From the NCBI RefSeq assembly GCF_016632365.1, contig NZ_JAEPBH010000005.1:1-64000 (forward strand): a stretch of 64,000 nt of DNA, read 5' to 3'. The translations under genes and the position numbers were made by a program. The notes below the pieces were generated by a model. That model saw only the letters and a program-made list of their open reading frames with translations, had not been told where the DNA came from and ran no database searches. Positions 10,565-22,215 of the stretch are shown here, piece after piece. Each line of letters opens with the position of its first letter. Position 1 is the first letter of the stretch. Source of the DNA: Tenebrionibacter intestinalis. GTDB lineage: Bacteria; Pseudomonadota; Gammaproteobacteria; Enterobacterales; Enterobacteriaceae.

Positions 10565-12061
10565 ATGGCTTACGTAAATTTATTAGCAGAACGCATCACG
10601 CGGTTAAGCCAGGCGCTGGAAACCGGGCTATTTGAACGCAGCCATGCCGTGCGTCTGTGCCTGCTTGCAGCGCTGAGCGGCGAAAGCGTCTTTTTGCTGG
10701 GCCCGCCTGGTATTGCCAAAAGCCTGATTGCCCGCCGCCTGAAATACGCCTTTCGTAATGCTCGCGCTTTTGAATATCTGATGACCCGCTTCTCCACACC
10801 AGAAGAAGTTTTTGGCCCGCTTTCTATCCAGGCTCTGAAAGACGAGGGGCGTTATGAACGCCTCACTGGCGGATACCTGCCAGAAGCGGAAATCGTATTT
10901 CTGGATGAAATCTGGAAAGCGGGTCCGGCCATCCTCAATACGCTATTGACAGCCATTAACGAACGCCGCTTTCGCAACGGCGCGCAGGAAGTAAAAATCC
11001 CGATGCGCCTTCTGGTAGCCGCCTCTAATGAACTACCGGAAGATGACAGCAGCCTTGAGGCGCTCTACGATCGTATGCTGATACGTCTGCTGCTCGACAG
11101 AGTGCAGGATAAAAGCAATTTTCAGGCAATGCTTACCAGCCAACATCATGAAAATGAAAATCCGGTGGCGCCCGCGCTTCAGGTAAGCGATGACGAATAC
11201 CATCGCTGGCAGGAAGAAATAAGCAAAGTTACGCTACCTGGCGAAGTATTTGAGCTGATTTACCAGCTGCGACAACGCCTGGAAGCGCTAACGCAGGCGC
11301 CTTACGTTTCCGACAGGCGCTGGAAAAAGGCGTTACGCCTGCTTCAGGCCTGCGCTTTTTTCAGCGGACGTAGCGAAGTAGCCCCCATTGACCTTATTTT
11401 GCTAAAAGATTGCCTGTGGCACGATATGAATGCCAGGGACCTGCTGCAACAGCAGGTGGAGTTGCTAATGACCGGCAGCGCCTGGCAGCAGCAGGAGATG
11501 TTGACCCGCCTGGGGGCGATTGCGCAGCAACGCTTACAGCTTCAACAGCAGCACAGCGACCGCAGCGCGCTTAAAGTGGAACGCCTGGGCGGGATATTCA
11601 GCCGCAAGCCGCACTATACGCTGCCGGAATCGCTTACCGGCGAAAACCTGACCCTGTTTTTACAACAGCCGCTCCGCCTGCACGATATGGAAGTTATTCA
11701 CGTGGAGATCGTTCGCACAGCGCTAACCCAGTGGCTGCAAAAAGGCGGTGAAATCCGCGGCAAGCTTAACGGCATTGGCTTTGCCCAGCCGCTGGCGCTG
11801 GAAGTGAACGATGCACAACACCTGATTATCCGCGACGTTAGTCTCAAAGGCACGGCGCTGGCGCGGCCAGGGACGCAGCAAAGCGGTCTTCCACAGGAAA
11901 CCGTCATACAGCTTGACGAACTGGAAGAAGATTATCATCACCAGCATCGGCGTTTTAGCGAACAGCAAAAATGCCTGTTCATTCCCGCCGACTGGCTTGG
12001 GCGTATTGAAGCCAGCCTTCAGGAAGTGGCAACGCAAATTAAGCAGGCGCGTCAGTGCTAA
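10565..12061 (+). CDS. ravA: MoxR-family AAA+ ATPase RavA
   Basis: Cytoplasmic AAA+ ATPase of 498 residues, equal to E. coli RavA. Walker A GPPGIAKS is at residues 46-53, Walker B is [10 protein letters not shown], and a sensor-1-like VAASNELPE follows. The C-terminal third is the RavA-specific region with the insertion that binds lysine decarboxylase LdcI in E. coli. An upstream codon at 10538 is in frame, but ATG 10565 aligns with E. coli. The last bases overlap viaA by 7 nt. In E. coli RavA-ViaA works with respiratory complexes and modulates aminoglycoside sensitivity and the stringent/acid response. Confidence 0.95.
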   Translation: MAYVNLLAERITRLSQALETGLFERSHAVRLCLLAALSGESVFLLGPPGIAKSLIARRLKYAFRNARAFEYLMTRFSTPEEVFGPLSIQALKDEGRYERLTGGYLPEAEIVFLDEIWKAGPAILNTLLTAINERRFRNGAQEVKIPMRLLVAASNELPEDDSSLEALYDRMLIRLLLDRVQDKSNFQAMLTSQHHENENPVAPALQVSDDEYHRWQEEISKVTLPGEVFELIYQLRQRLEALTQAPYVSDRRWKKALRLLQACAFFSGRSEVAPIDLILLKDCLWHDMNARDLLQQQVELLMTGSAWQQQEMLTRLGAIAQQRLQLQQQHSDRSALKVERLGGIFSRKPHYTLPESLTGENLTLFLQQPLRLHDMEVIHVEIVRTALTQWLQKGGEIRGKLNGIGFAQPLALEVNDAQHLIIRDVSLKGTALARPGTQQSGLPQETVIQLDELEEDYHHQHRRFSEQQKCLFIPADWLGRIEASLQEVATQIKQARQC

Positions 12062-13506
12062 GCCTGGCCACGCTGGACGCCATTATCGGCATCAGTGAAG
12101 GACAGCTCATTGAAGATATTCTTCTCGCTTTGCTGGCAGCTCCGCAGTTAGCGATATTTTTTGAAAAGTTTCCGCGCCTGAAAAATGCGCTACTACGTGA
12201 TATGCCGCGCTGGCGTGAACGGCTGCGCGCCCGGTTGCAGCACACCCCCGCCCCGCCAGGCCTGGCGAAAGAAATACAGGAATACCAAAACAGCCAACAA
12301 CTCTCCGGCTCGCCGTTCAACGCTCGTTTGCCCGCAACGCTCAGGCTATTGCAGGAGGTAGACTCGCCGTTTAGCGTTCAGGCTCAACAACTGATAGACA
12401 ATAATACTTATTTTACCCCGGCGCTACAGACGCTGTTTTTACAACGCTGGCGGCTGAGCCTGATTGTGCAGGTGTCCGCACTCAACCAACAGCTACTGGA
12501 AAACGAACGTGAAAAACTGCTGGCGGAAGTACAACAGCGGCTGGCGATGAGCGGCCAGCTTGAACCGGTTCTGGTTGAAAACGTTAACGCCGCCGGGCGG
12601 CTATGGGATCTCAGTGCCGGGCGGTTACAACGCGGCGACTACCAGCTCATCGTCAAATACGGCGATTTTTTGCAACATCAGCCTGAGTTGCAAAAACTGG
12701 CGGAGCAACTGGGTCGTTCGCGCAAAGCCAAAGCCGTACCAAAAAAAGATGCTCCCACGCAAACCTGGCGCCGGAGGGTGCGTGAGCCGGCAACCACCCC
12801 GGAACAGGTTGACGGATTGCAGCACAGCGACGATATTCTGCGCCTGCTGCCGCCAGAACTGGCAACGCTTGGCATCAGCGAGCTGGAGTTAGAATTTTAC
12901 CGGCGGCTGGCGGAAAAACAGCTACTGACCTATCGCCTTCATGGAGATGCCTGGCGTGAAAAAGTGGTTGAGCGCCCGCTGGCGCATGAGGATTTTGACG
13001 AACACCCCCGCGGGCCGTTTATCGTCTGCGTTGATACATCAGGATCAATGGGCGGCTTTAATGAGCAATGCGCCAAAGCATTCTGTCTGGCGCTGATGCG
13101 TATAGCCCTGGCGGATAACCGCCGTTGCTACATTATGCTGTTTTCCAGTGAAGTGGTGCGCTATGAACTCAGCGGACATGACGGCATTGAGCAGGCAATT
13201 CGCTTTCTCAGCCAGCGCTTTCGCGGCGGCACGGATATCGCCCGTTGTCTGCGCGCAGTGGCCGAAAAAATGCAGGGGGGCGACTGGCACGATGCCGACG
13301 CAGTCATCATTTCCGATTTTATCGCCCAGCGGCTACCTGAAGAGGTTATTGGTCAGGTTAAAACCCTACGGCGTCAGTACAATAACCGTTTTCACGCAGT
13401 GGCCATGTCGGCACACGGTAAACCTGGCATTCTACGCATCTTCGATCATATCTGGCGCTTTGATACTGGCATGCGCAGCCGCCTGCTGCGCCGCTGGAAG
13501 CGCTAA
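12055..13506 (+). CDS. viaA: VWA-domain protein ViaA, partner of RavA
   Basis: 483 residues, the same as E. coli ViaA, and partner of the RavA chaperone-like ATPase. The start is a GTG at 12055 inside the end of ravA (7-nt overlap). The C-terminal von Willebrand A domain begins near residue 320 with the MIDAS motif DTSGSMGG (Asp327) and continues to [10 protein letters not shown] and the acidic [10 protein letters not shown]. The N-terminal 300 residues are helical and family-specific. A MoxR ATPase with a VWA partner in one operon is the usual pairing. Confidence 0.95.
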   Translation: MLSLATLDAIIGISEGQLIEDILLALLAAPQLAIFFEKFPRLKNALLRDMPRWRERLRARLQHTPAPPGLAKEIQEYQNSQQLSGSPFNARLPATLRLLQEVDSPFSVQAQQLIDNNTYFTPALQTLFLQRWRLSLIVQVSALNQQLLENEREKLLAEVQQRLAMSGQLEPVLVENVNAAGRLWDLSAGRLQRGDYQLIVKYGDFLQHQPELQKLAEQLGRSRKAKAVPKKDAPTQTWRRRVREPATTPEQVDGLQHSDDILRLLPPELATLGISELELEFYRRLAEKQLLTYRLHGDAWREKVVERPLAHEDFDEHPRGPFIVCVDTSGSMGGFNEQCAKAFCLALMRIALADNRRCYIMLFSSEVVRYELSGHDGIEQAIRFLSQRFRGGTDIARCLRAVAEKMQGGDWHDADAVIISDFIAQRLPEEVIGQVKTLRRQYNNRFHAVAMSAHGKPGILRIFDHIWRFDTGMRSRLLRRWKR

Positions 13507-13908
13507 TCCCTGCTTCAAAAAACAAAGGTTTGTAGCACCGCTAACATCGCTGAACCGCAGGCCGCAAGAAACGGCCAGCCCGCCAGGAATGGCGGTCTGA
13601 GGCTTCACGCAGCATGGACAACATTGACAGGTAATATTGCAGGCCCGAAGGGGCGAGGCTTTGAAATCGTCCGGGTATTCACGCATCGGGCCTGCCGCAG
13701 GCTGATGGCTGGGAGGCGAGCGTACCGCGAGGCGGCGATCTCTTTGAGGGGCCGCCGGAATTGATAAGGGGCGCATGCAGGCGCCCCTTAACCCGTACCT
13801 GACGATAACGTCGCTTTATTTAGTTCATCATCAAGTGAGCGAAGCTAGCGTTTATCCTTAACCGAGCAATACCATTGCGCAGGCGAATTCCTGGCATTAC
13901 CAGTAGAA
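13507..13908. other. non-coding, structured viaA-asnA intergenic region
   Basis: Convergent gene ends flank 402 nt without a credible frame. Two inverted repeats stand out. GCAGGCCCGA (13639-13648) pairs with TCGGGCCTGC (13686-13695) across 37 nt. AAGGGGCGC (13766-13774) pairs perfectly with GCGCCCCTT (13781-13789) around ATGCAG. Neither has a good U tract, so a terminator role is uncertain; a structured transcript or palindromic repeat element is possible. Confidence 0.5.
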
Positions 13909-14901
13909 CTACAGCAAATCATCCACGCTGCCTGCAATATCTGCCGGCCATACGCCGCTTTGCACCTGGCCTATGTGTGAAAGCTGTAGCAGTAGCATGG
14001 TAAGGCGCGACTGGCCAATACCGCCCCCGATCGTTTGCGGCATTTCACCTTTCATCAGGCTCTGGTGCCACGCAAGCTGGCTACGTTCTTCATCACCCGT
14101 GATAGCCAACTGACGCTTAAGCGTTTGCGGGTCAACACGGATGCCCATTGAAGAAATCTCAAACGCATCTTCCAGCACCGGGTTCCAGACCAGAATATCA
14201 CCATTAAGCCCGGCAAAACCGTCTTCGGTTGGCGTACTCCAGTCGTCATAGTCTGGCGCGCGTACGTCGTGGCGCCTGCCGTCGGCAAGCTTCCCGCCGA
14301 TGCCAATCAGAAATACCGCGCCCAGTTCTTTAGCGATCGCGCGTTCACGCCCTTTGCCGTCAAGCTCCGGAAAACGGCTTTGCAGCGTTTCACTGTGTAC
14401 AAAATGAATCTGCTGCGGCAGGAACGGCGCCAAACCGAACTCGCGACTTACCCGCGCTTCGGTCGCTTTAATCGCTTGCCAGAGGGTTTCAACCATTTTC
14501 TTCAGCGTAGCCAGGTGGCGTTCACCCTCCCCCATGACTCGCTCCCAGTCCCACTGATCGACGTACACCGAGTGGATCGGCGACAGACGATCTTCATCCG
14601 GGCGTAGCGCTTTCATATGCGTATACAGCCCTTCCCCGGCGCTAAAATCATGCTGGCCAAGGGTCCTACGTTTCCATTTAGCCAGCGAGTGCACAACTTC
14701 GAATTGTGCCTCAGGGATAGCCTTTACGCGCACCTGCACCGCTTTCTCGCTGCCGGACAGATTATCCTGCGTCCCGTCACCTAACCGGCTGAGAATGGGC
14801 GCCTGTACTTCAACCAACCCCAGGCGGTCTTCCAGCTCGCGGGAAAACCAGGATTTCACGGCGCTGATCTGTCGTTGTCTTGCGATATAAGCGGTCTTCA
14901 T
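13909..14901 (-). CDS. asnA: ammonia-dependent asparagine synthetase AsnA
   Basis: Makes asparagine from aspartate, ammonia and ATP via aspartyl-AMP. It is 330 residues, as in E. coli, with a class II aminoacyl-tRNA-synthetase-like fold. Conserved stretches include [34 protein letters not shown] and the C-terminal [14 protein letters not shown] (motif 3-like). The frame extends to 14931, but ATG 14901 ([13 protein letters not shown]) aligns with E. coli. It is divergent from asnC, its activator in E. coli. Confidence 0.96.
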   Translation of the reverse strand: MKTAYIARQRQISAVKSWFSRELEDRLGLVEVQAPILSRLGDGTQDNLSGSEKAVQVRVKAIPEAQFEVVHSLAKWKRRTLGQHDFSAGEGLYTHMKALRPDEDRLSPIHSVYVDQWDWERVMGEGERHLATLKKMVETLWQAIKATEARVSREFGLAPFLPQQIHFVHSETLQSRFPELDGKGRERAIAKELGAVFLIGIGGKLADGRRHDVRAPDYDDWSTPTEDGFAGLNGDILVWNPVLEDAFEISSMGIRVDPQTLKRQLAITGDEERSQLAWHQSLMKGEMPQTIGGGIGQSRLTMLLLQLSHIGQVQSGVWPADIAGSVDDLL

Positions 14902-15054
14902 TGTTTTTTTACTCCTGTCGTCCAATGGCATTGATTAAGCAACAGAACGGAGGGACAATTCAATATTCAATAACAAAAAAGGCATATCGCATTTTATTTC
15001 ACTAAAATATTGCCCATAAAAATGAATATTAATCATTAAACCTGAGGAAAAACG
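14902..15054. promoter_or_regulatory. asnA-asnC divergent control region
   Basis: AT-rich 153-nt space between the two divergent starts. It must hold both promoters and the AsnC sites known from E. coli. Exact boxes cannot be assigned by eye. An AGG-containing ribosome site (TGAGGAAAA) precedes asnC. Confidence 0.5.
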
Positions 15055-15513
15055 ATGGAAAATTATCAGATCGATAATCTGGACCGCGGCATACTGGAAG
15101 CGCTAATGGCAAATGCACGCACGCCTTACGCTGAACTTGCCAAACAGTTTGCCGTAAGCCCGGGCACCATTCATGTGCGAGTGGAGAAGATGAAGCAGGC
15201 AGGCATTATTACCGGCGCCCGGATTGATATAAGCCCGAAAAAGCTGGGCTACGACGTATGCTGCTTTATTGGCATTATTCTCAAAAGCGCCAGGGACTAC
15301 CCAACGGCGCTGGCAAAGCTTGAACAGCTTCCCGAGGTTACCGAAGCCTGGTACACCACCGGTCACTACAGTATTTTTATCAAGGTTATGTGCCGCTCTA
15401 TCGATGCCCTGCAGGAAGTACTTATCAACAAGATCCAGACCATTGATGAGATCCAGTCCACCGAGACGCTGATCTCACTACAAAACCCCATTATGCGTAC
15501 GATCAAGCCCTGA
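15055..15513 (+). CDS. asnC: transcriptional regulator AsnC (Lrp family)
   Basis: 152-residue regulator, same length as E. coli. An N-terminal helix-turn-helix (about residues 5-55, LDRGILEALMANARTPYAEL) is joined to the RAM/ligand-binding domain. In E. coli it activates asnA when asparagine is scarce and represses itself. It stands divergent to asnA and upstream of mioC. A short CCC-TGAAA-GGG hairpin with six T residues at 15508-15527 could terminate it. Confidence 0.96.
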   Translation: MENYQIDNLDRGILEALMANARTPYAELAKQFAVSPGTIHVRVEKMKQAGIITGARIDISPKKLGYDVCCFIGIILKSARDYPTALAKLEQLPEVTEAWYTTGHYSIFIKVMCRSIDALQEVLINKIQTIDEIQSTETLISLQNPIMRTIKP

Positions 15514-15534
15514 AAGGGGTTTTTTATTCCCAAC

Positions 15535-15574
15535 ATTTCCACAGGTAGATCCCAACTGATTCACAGCGTACAAT
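15535..15574 (+). promoter_or_regulatory. mioC promoter with degenerate DnaA box
   Basis: A -10 TACAAT is at 15569-15574. ATTTCCACA at 15535-15543 differs from the DnaA box TTATCCACA at two positions, and a GATC lies between them. In E. coli mioC transcription enters oriC and is repressed by DnaA, so the same control is likely. Confidence 0.6.
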
Positions 15575-15605
15575 ACGCATCGTTTTACTCACGACGGAAC
15601 CCTAC

Positions 15606-16049
15606 ATGGCCGACATTACTCTTATCAGCGGCAGTACGTTGGGCAGTGCTGAATATGTGGCGGAACATCTGGCCGAAAAGCTGGAAGAAGCCGGTTACGC
15701 TACCGCAACCCTGCACGGCCCCGCGCTGGCGGATCTTTCAGACAGCGGCATCTGGCTGGTGGTGAGTTCAACCCACGGCGCAGGGGAGCTGCCGGACAAT
15801 CTGCAACCGTTTTTTAACGCTCTGTCTGCGCAACGTCCCGACCTGAGCGCCGTGCGCTACGGCGCTATTGGCATTGGCAGCCGTGAATATGACACCTTCT
15901 GCGGCGCGATCGATAAAATAGAAGCGTTATTGACTGAACTTGGCGCTCGCCGCATCGGGGAAACGCTCAGGATTAATGTACTCGATCATGAAATCCCGGA
16001 GGATCCGGCAGAAATTTGGCTGAGTCACTGGCAGAAATTGCTCAACTGA
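15606..16049 (+). CDS. mioC: flavodoxin-like protein MioC
   Basis: 147-residue FMN-binding flavodoxin, identical in length to E. coli MioC, where it can supply electrons for biotin synthase. The N-terminal phosphate-binding loop SGSTLGSAEYVAE and the STHGAGELPDN loop around the flavin are present. It lies directly before oriC and reads into it, the arrangement that made mioC transcription of interest for initiation. Confidence 0.95.
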   Translation: MADITLISGSTLGSAEYVAEHLAEKLEEAGYATATLHGPALADLSDSGIWLVVSSTHGAGELPDNLQPFFNALSAQRPDLSAVRYGAIGIGSREYDTFCGAIDKIEALLTELGARRIGETLRINVLDHEIPEDPAEIWLSHWQKLLN

Positions 16050-16071
16050 ATGTAAAGATCGCACTTTTTTA

Positions 16072-16080
16072 TGTGGATAA
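16072..16080 (-). promoter_or_regulatory. DnaA box R4
   Basis: TGTGGATAA, the complement of the perfect high-affinity box TTATCCACA, at the mioC end of oriC. This is the position of R4 in E. coli. Confidence 0.9.
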
Positions 16081-16110
16081 CTCTGGTTAAAAGCTTGGAT
16101 CAACCGGTAG

Positions 16111-16119
16111 TTATCCAAT
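16111..16119 (+). promoter_or_regulatory. DnaA box R3 (variant)
   Basis: TTATCCAAT, directly after ACCGGTAG as in E. coli, where R3 reads TTATCCAAA. One base differs from the E. coli low-affinity box. Confidence 0.75.
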
Positions 16120-16145
16120 GTACAAGCGTTGTACGGTTTTTGTGC

Positions 16146-16154
16146 TGTGTATAA
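16146..16154 (-). promoter_or_regulatory. DnaA box R2
   Basis: TGTGTATAA, the complement of TTATACACA, the same 9-mer as E. coli R2. Confidence 0.85.
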
Positions 16155-16251
16155 CTCTCCATTCTGATCCCAGCTTATACGGTGCGGGATCACCGGGAAT
16201 ACACAACAAACGATCCTTAGTAATCTATTGATCCATAGCGCATAATAGTCG

Positions 16252-16260
16252 TTATCCACA
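16252..16260 (+). promoter_or_regulatory. DnaA box R1
   Basis: TTATCCACA, the perfect high-affinity box next to the unwinding element. It is followed by GCATCCTGCGATC, similar to the E. coli layout. Confidence 0.9.
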
Positions 16261-16273
16261 GCATCCTGCGATC

Positions 16274-16316
16274 CTAATAAGAGATCACAATAAAACAGAT
16301 CTCATAAAGAAAGATC
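16274..16316 (-). other. oriC DNA-unwinding element, three 13-mers
   Basis: Read on the minus strand: GATCTCTTATTAG (16274-16286), GATCTGTTTTATT (16289-16301) and GATCTTTCTTTAT (16304-16316). Each begins with GATC and is T-rich, with regular 15-nt spacing. They correspond to the R, M and L 13-mers of E. coli. Confidence 0.9.
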
Positions 16317-16427
16317 TTCTTTTTAATAGCTAACGATCCCCGGGCTTTCTCGATAGCCAAAAGTTAAGTAGAATTCCGGCCCCGGGCGCTTGCAACCCAA
16401 ATTCGCACAACCGCGAGGCAGTTAACC

Positions 16428-18317
16428 ATGTTTTATCCGGATCCTTTTGACGTCATCATTATCGGCGGGGGTCATGCTGGTACCGAAGCCGCAATGGCTG
16501 CGGCGCGCACAGGTCAGCAAACCCTGCTGCTTACCCATAACATCGATACACTGGGACAGATGTCCTGTAACCCGGCGATCGGCGGTATCGGAAAAGGACA
16601 TCTGGTTAAAGAAGTGGACGCCCTTGGCGGTTTGATGGCGCAGGCTATCGATCGAGCGGGGATTCAGTTCCGGACGCTAAACGCCAGCAAAGGCCCGGCT
16701 GTTCGCGCCACCCGAGCGCAGGCCGATCGCGTCCTGTATCGCCAGGCTGTACGCACCAGCCTTGAAAACCAACCTGGCCTGATGATCTTTCAGCAGGCGG
16801 TTGAGGATCTTATCGTTGAAAATGGCCGGGTGACGGGCGTTATTACGCAGATGGGCCTTAAATTCAGGGCGGGCGCTGTTGTTCTTACCGTCGGAACTTT
16901 CCTTGATGGTAAAATTCATATTGGGCTGGATAATTACAGCGGCGGTCGCGCAGGCGATCCGCCTTCCATTGCGCTGGCTCGCCGCCTGCGTGAGTTACCG
17001 CTTCGCGTCAGCCGCCTGAAAACAGGCACGCCGCCGCGTATTGATGCGCGCACCATTGATTTTAGCGTATTAACCCCTCAGCACGGCGATGACCCGATAC
17101 CGGTCTTCTCTTTTTCCGGCAATGCTGCCCAACATCCGCGACAAATTCCGTGCTACATCACCCATACCAACGAAAAAACGCATGAGGTGATTCGCAATAA
17201 TCTGGATCGCAGCCCAATGTATGCGGGGGTGATTGAGGGCATCGGCCCGCGCTACTGCCCATCAATTGAAGATAAAGTAATGCGTTTTGCCGATCGTAAC
17301 GCACACCAGATTTTTCTGGAGCCGAAAGGGCTTACCAGCAACGAAATTTATCCTAACGGCATCTCTACCAGCCTGCCGTTCGATGTGCAGATGCAAATAG
17401 TACGTTCCATGCAGGGCATGGAAAATGCAAAGATTGTGCGTCCCGGATACGCTATTGAATATGATTTCTTCGACCCACGGGATCTTAAATTAACGCTGGA
17501 GAGTAAGCATATTCACGGTTTGTTCTTCGCAGGCCAGATTAACGGTACAACAGGGTATGAAGAAGCCGCCGCGCAAGGGTTATTGGCAGGCCTGAACGCC
17601 GCGCGTTATTCCGCCGATCTGGAAGGCTGGGCGCCGCGTCGCGATCAGGCCTACCTGGGCGTGCTGGTGGATGACCTGTGTACGCTTGGCACCAAAGAGC
17701 CGTATCGCATGTTTACTTCACGTGCGGAATATCGCCTGATGCTGCGTGAAGATAACGCCGATTTACGCCTGACGGAAACCGGCCGTATGTTGGGGTTGGT
17801 CGATGACGCTCGCTGGGCTAGTTTCAGTGAGAAGGTTGAACGTATTGAGCGTGAACGTCAGCGCCTGAAGGACGTCTGGGTGCATCCGAATTCTGCAAGC
17901 GCTGACGAGATTAACGCTCTGCTTACCTCGCCGCTGTCGCGCGAGGCCAGCGGTGAGGATTTGCTAAAGCGCCCGGAAATGACCTATGCAAAGCTGACGG
18001 CGCTGACGCCATTTTCGCCCGCGCTTGATGATGAGCGCGCCGCTGAACAGGTCGAAATACAGGTTAAATACGAAGGTTACATTGCACGCCAGCAGGATGA
18101 AATTGAAAAGCAACTGCGTAACGAGAATACGCTGTTGCCGGAAACGCTGGATTATCAGCAGGTATCCGGGTTGTCCAATGAGGCTATCGCCAAGCTCAAC
18201 GATCATAAACCGGCGTCCATTGGGCAGGCTTCGCGCATCTCGGGTATTACGCCTGCGGCGATCTCAATCCTGCTCGTCTGGTTGAAAAAACAGGGGCTTT
18301 TACGCCGTAGCGCCTGA
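16428..18317 (+). CDS. mnmG: tRNA uridine-5-carboxymethylaminomethyl synthesis enzyme MnmG (GidA)
   Basis: FAD-dependent partner of MnmE that installs the (carboxymethyl)aminomethyl group on wobble U34 of tRNAs. It has 629 residues, as in E. coli. The Rossmann motif [10 protein letters not shown] begins at Gly13. The conserved Cys in MSCNPAIGG and the CPSIEDK motif (catalytic Cys) are present. The C-terminal helical domain binds MnmE. MnmE itself is encoded at 46.1-47.4 kb in this window. It is the first gene beyond oriC. Confidence 0.97.
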   Translation: MFYPDPFDVIIIGGGHAGTEAAMAAARTGQQTLLLTHNIDTLGQMSCNPAIGGIGKGHLVKEVDALGGLMAQAIDRAGIQFRTLNASKGPAVRATRAQADRVLYRQAVRTSLENQPGLMIFQQAVEDLIVENGRVTGVITQMGLKFRAGAVVLTVGTFLDGKIHIGLDNYSGGRAGDPPSIALARRLRELPLRVSRLKTGTPPRIDARTIDFSVLTPQHGDDPIPVFSFSGNAAQHPRQIPCYITHTNEKTHEVIRNNLDRSPMYAGVIEGIGPRYCPSIEDKVMRFADRNAHQIFLEPKGLTSNEIYPNGISTSLPFDVQMQIVRSMQGMENAKIVRPGYAIEYDFFDPRDLKLTLESKHIHGLFFAGQINGTTGYEEAAAQGLLAGLNAARYSADLEGWAPRRDQAYLGVLVDDLCTLGTKEPYRMFTSRAEYRLMLREDNADLRLTETGRMLGLVDDARWASFSEKVERIERERQRLKDVWVHPNSASADEINALLTSPLSREASGEDLLKRPEMTYAKLTALTPFSPALDDERAAEQVEIQVKYEGYIARQQDEIEKQLRNENTLLPETLDYQQVSGLSNEAIAKLNDHKPASIGQASRISGITPAAISILLVWLKKQGLLRRSA

Positions 18318-18334
18318 TTGCGGTGTTAAATGAC

Positions 18335-18362
18335 GGGCCGGGTTTCTCCGGCCCATTTTTTT
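18335..18362 (+). terminator. intrinsic terminator after mnmG
   Basis: GGGCCGG (18335-18341) pairs with CCGGCCC (18348-18354) around GTTTCT, followed by A and seven T residues. It lies only 16 nt before the rsmG start, so it may act as a partial terminator. Confidence 0.8.
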
Positions 18363-18377
18363 GATGGGTAGATAAAC

Positions 18378-19001
18378 GTGCTGAATAAACTTGAGCGCCT
18401 TCTGGCAAAAGCGGGTATTTCGTTACCCGATCGTCAAAAACAGCAGTTAGTGGACTATGTCGGGCTGCTAAATAAGTGGAACAAAGCTTATAACCTCACT
18501 TCGGTACGCAACCCGCAAGAGATGTTAGTGCGCCATATTCTCGACAGTATTGTGGTGGAACCTTACCTGAAAGGGACACGCTTTATTGATGTTGGGACCG
18601 GTCCGGGGCTGCCGGGCATCCCGCTGGCTATAGTGCGCCCGGATGCTCACTTTACCTTACTGGACAGCCTCGGCAAACGCGTACGTTTTTTACGCCAGGT
18701 GCAGCATGAGCTAAAACTCGATAACGTTACGCCGGTACAAAGCCGCGTTGAAGATTTTCCCGCCGAGCCGCCTTTTGACGGCGTTATTAGCCGCGCGTTC
18801 GCCTCTTTAAGCGATATGATCAACTGGTGTCAGCATTTGCCGGGTCTTAGCGGGCGTTTTTATGCGCTTAAGGGCCTGCGTCCGGATGACGAACTGGCAT
18901 TGATGCCGGCAAACGCTGAGCTGGAAAAAATTGTTCGCCTGAACGTACCGGAACTGGAAGGCGAGCGTCACCTGGTTATTGTCAAACCCCACAAAAGTTA
19001 A
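18378..19001 (+). CDS. rsmG: 16S rRNA m7G527 methyltransferase RsmG (GidB)
   Basis: Methylates N7 of G527 in 16S rRNA using SAM. It has 207 residues with a GTG start at 18378, as judged from the E. coli N-terminus MLNKL. The SAM-binding motif [12 protein letters not shown] is followed by [12 protein letters not shown] and SRAFAS. Loss of this enzyme gives low-level streptomycin resistance in E. coli. It lies downstream of mnmG across a terminator hairpin. Confidence 0.96.
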   Translation: MLNKLERLLAKAGISLPDRQKQQLVDYVGLLNKWNKAYNLTSVRNPQEMLVRHILDSIVVEPYLKGTRFIDVGTGPGLPGIPLAIVRPDAHFTLLDSLGKRVRFLRQVQHELKLDNVTPVQSRVEDFPAEPPFDGVISRAFASLSDMINWCQHLPGLSGRFYALKGLRPDDELALMPANAELEKIVRLNVPELEGERHLVIVKPHKS

Positions 19002-19617
19002 TATTTATCAAAAAAAGTAGAGTTAATATGATCGGATAAGCGGGGAAACAGGCAGCGTAATTAATGGACACTCTCGGTTACATTTAACCATTTAGTAACG
19101 ATGGTTTCTTTTCCTGTCCCCCCCTGCTTTTTATTACTGCTATTTATTATCAACCTTGAGATTATAAGCCTGCTAAAAATACAGACTGTAGTTTTTCAGG
19201 TGCGCGTTAAAATTTTGTGAAAAATGTCAATACTGGGTTTTTTCCTCTGTTTGAACGGGTTTGATAAAGTTTAACTAAAATTTGCTTTTTTAATCATGGG
19301 GATGGATTTTTACTTTGTAAGCACTGCGCGCTAAAAATGGTCAATTAAAAGTATGTTATGTGATCGCTTGCACGCTTTTTGACCTTTTTTTATTTGCCTT
19401 TCGTCGCGCTTTACAAAACAGCCCGGTTTTCTTCAATTTGCAGAAGTGAGACGGCTGAAAAATATTTAAATATTTATTCACCTTTTTGCTACTTAAGGTT
19501 TGAATTCACGCCTTTGGCCCGTATAATTTGTCCTCTTTTTGAGGCTTGACTCGAAGCGCTAAAGGCAGTTTGATACGACACGCGACATTTCGGAAATAAG
19601 CAGAAGTGGAGGACGTT
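19002..19617 (+). promoter_or_regulatory. rsmG-atpI intergenic region with atp promoter
   Basis: AT-rich, no credible gene. A promoter with TTGAAT (19500-19505) and a perfect TATAAT (19522-19527), spacer 16, lies about 90 nt before atpI. The palindrome AAATATTTAAATATTT lies just upstream. In E. coli the main atp promoter is also in this gap. No clear terminator for rsmG is visible. Confidence 0.7.
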
Positions 19618-20825
<1,208 letters not shown>

Positions 20826-20842
20826 TTTCTCAACACTACTGC

Positions 20843-21655
<813 letters not shown>

Positions 21656-21669
21656 GGAGGGAGGGGCTG

Positions 21670-22203
21670 ATGTCTGAATTTGTTACGGTAGCTCGCCCCT
21701 ACGCCAAAGCAGCTTTTGACTTTGCAGTCGTTAACCATAGCGTTGAGCGTTGGCAAAATATGCTGGCTTTCGCCGCTGAGGTAACCAAAAACGAACAAAT
21801 GACGGAGCTTCTTTCCGGCGCGATGGCGCCGGAAACGCTCTCCTCGACGTTTATCGCCGTTTGTGGCGATTTGCTTGACGCTCACGGCCAGAACCTTATC
21901 AAGGTAATGGCTGAAAATGGGCGTTTGAAGGCGCTGCCGGATGTTCTGGAGCAATTCATTGCGCTTCGTGCGGCACAGGAGGCAACCGTTGAGGTTGACG
22001 TTATCTCCGCCGGCGAATTGAGTGAAGCACAGCTTGCGAAAATCGGCGCCGCGATGGAAAAACGTCTGTCACGCAAAGTAAAGCTGAATTGCAAAATTGA
22101 TAAGTCTGTAATGGCAGGTGTCATCATCCGCGCGGGTGATCTGGTGATTGACGGCAGCGTACGCGGTCGTCTTGAGCGCCTGGCAGACGTCTTGCAGTCT
22201 TAA
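21670..22203 (+). CDS. atpH: ATP synthase F1 subunit delta
   Basis: 177-residue OSCP-like subunit linking the b-dimer to the alpha3beta3 head. It begins [19 protein letters not shown]. The conserved C-terminal [22 protein letters not shown] is present. A strong GGAGGG precedes the start. The gene has the same length as in E. coli. Confidence 0.97.
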   Translation: MSEFVTVARPYAKAAFDFAVVNHSVERWQNMLAFAAEVTKNEQMTELLSGAMAPETLSSTFIAVCGDLLDAHGQNLIKVMAENGRLKALPDVLEQFIALRAAQEATVEVDVISAGELSEAQLAKIGAAMEKRLSRKVKLNCKIDKSVMAGVIIRAGDLVIDGSVRGRLERLADVLQS

Positions 22204-22215
22204 GGGGACTGGAGC

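Larger units (their letters stand above)
16052..16345. other. oriC: chromosomal replication origin oriC
   Basis: Located between mioC and mnmG, as in E. coli. Visible parts are four DnaA boxes (R4, R3, R2, R1 in plus-strand order), three AT-rich 13-mers next to mnmG and eleven GATC sites for Dam/SeqA control. The unwinding side faces mnmG. The IHF, Fis and weak I/tau sites known from E. coli cannot be assigned confidently by eye, and a clear copy of the R5 box (TCATTCACA in E. coli) is not seen. Confidence 0.95.
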
